Assembly (NCBI GenBank): GCA_022567015.1
Contig: JADFHR010000167.1
Span: 1-7,094 of the forward strand
Length of the DNA: 7,094 nucleotides
Direction: 5' to 3'
Origin: Pseudomonadota bacterium
GTDB taxonomy: Bacteria > Pseudomonadota > Alphaproteobacteria > Rhodospirillales > 2-02-FULL-58-16
Part shown: positions 6,786 to 7,094 of the stretch, piece by piece
How the letters are laid out: each line of letters opens with the position of its first letter
How positions within the stretch are numbered: position 1 is the stretch's first letter
The notes under the pieces: model-generated
The model's database searches: none
What the model was told of the DNA's origin: nothing
What the model saw: the letters and a program-made list of their open reading frames with translations, nothing else
Position numbers and translations under genes: made by a program

Positions 6786-7094
6786 TGGCCTTTATCAGCT
6801 AAAGTGCACCCATACGATCGCTTTTCCCGTTTCCTCGGCAGGAGGGGAGGCGCAGGCGATGGCGGCCCATCGGAAAGCCTTCCCGACGCCCCGGGGGGCC
6901 ACCGGGGGGTGTCCCCCCGACACCGTATGCGGGGGGCCGCCCCCGCGACCCCCGGGGAACGGGAAAAGCGACCCGAAGGGCGGCGTTGCGAGGCTTCCGG
7001 ACGGCGTCGCGCACGCTTCGCGATGCCCCGCATCGCCACCGGCGCACGCTCCTGGCCGAAAACCTTGGTAAGCCGTCTCTATGGGTCATGATCG
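6783..7094. mobile_element. Partial MITE-like mosaic element (copy 2) with internal GC-rich insertion
   Basis: It starts on the ribA TAG stop with a type A end (6783-6820: TAGTGGCCTTTATCAGCTAA, then a CATACGATCG box). It continues through the same core as the complement of 3585-3854. The second-hairpin stem pairs 6818-6838 with 6951-6971. The segment at about 6967-7010 matches the core, and the apex hairpin is 7020-7026/7030-7036. A GC-rich stretch of about 60 bases (roughly 6893-6956), absent from the complete copy, is inserted in the loop of the first of these hairpins. The distal end departs from the expected type A sequence at about 7068 (CCGTCTCTATGGGTCATGAT) and is cut by the window edge. 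No protein-coding gene is credible here. Confidence 0.82.
6893..6956. repeat. Nested GC-rich hairpin module inside copy 2
   Basis: This stretch carries two stem-loops, GGGGGG-TGT-CCCCCC (6904-6918) and GCGGGGG/CCCCCGC (6929-6935/6940-6946), then CCCCCGG. The complete element at 3585-3854 lacks it at the corresponding point. Bases 6939-6955 match 4-20 at 16 of 17 positions, and in copy 1 that sequence sits at a different place in the core. It therefore behaves as a separate small repeat module. The exact boundaries are approximate. Confidence 0.6.

Noticed and set aside
5524..6820. Classical composite transposon carrying ribA
   Set aside because: No transposase is present and the flanking repeats present their outer tips to ribA. 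Two separate insertions explain the layout more simply.
6804..7091. Overlapping plus- and minus-strand open frames at the right edge
   Set aside because: They lie wholly in a palindromic non-coding repeat and match the complete copy at DNA level with indels that break frame.

Overview
The window is GC-rich (about two thirds G+C by eye). It carries a housekeeping gene set that looks like an alphaproteobacterium, most likely Rhodospirillales-like. That assignment is an inference from the protein family types (a GTP cyclohydrolase II with a degenerate RibB-like N-terminal half, liu-type leucine degradation proteins, an alphaproteobacterial-style LolA) and from base composition. No marker gene was searched.

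Layout. On the minus strand, reading from 3373 down to 126, there are three genes: a DsbA/GST-kappa-like 2-hydroxychromene-2-carboxylate isomerase family protein, the carboxyltransferase (beta) subunit of methylcrotonyl-CoA carboxylase, and a methylglutaconyl-CoA hydratase-type crotonase. The last two catalyse consecutive steps of leucine/isovalerate breakdown. The biotin-carrying subunit and the lyase are not in the window. On the plus strand, 3823-4536 is lolA, the periplasmic lipoprotein carrier. It converges on a minus-strand OmpR/PhoB-type response regulator (4653-5342). Divergent from that regulator, 5640-6785 is ribA (riboflavin synthesis).

The unusual content is between the genes. Almost every intergenic space holds a palindromic, non-coding repeat. 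At least four of these belong to one mosaic MITE-like family. A roughly 190-base core made of two long hairpins is bounded by interchangeable terminal inverted repeats that switch exactly at a shared CATACGA box. One copy (3585-3854) is complete. It is flanked by CTAG duplications and sits in the 5' end of lolA, where removing it restores one open frame and where its right end now supplies the lolA start codon. Other copies end exactly on the TAG stop codons of the crotonase gene (126-128) and ribA (6783-6785). A separate small palindromic element (4533-4640) ends on the lolA TAG stop. All seven CTAG tetramers I found in the window lie in or at the edges of these repeats. Paired substitutions between copies preserve the hairpin stems.

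A second, unrelated repeat class (CGCAGAGGA hairpins and a degenerate CAAAGG-type relative) fills the gap between the carboxylase and hydratase genes and recurs upstream of the isomerase. The left and right window edges cut through two copies of the mosaic element, so their full extents are unknown.
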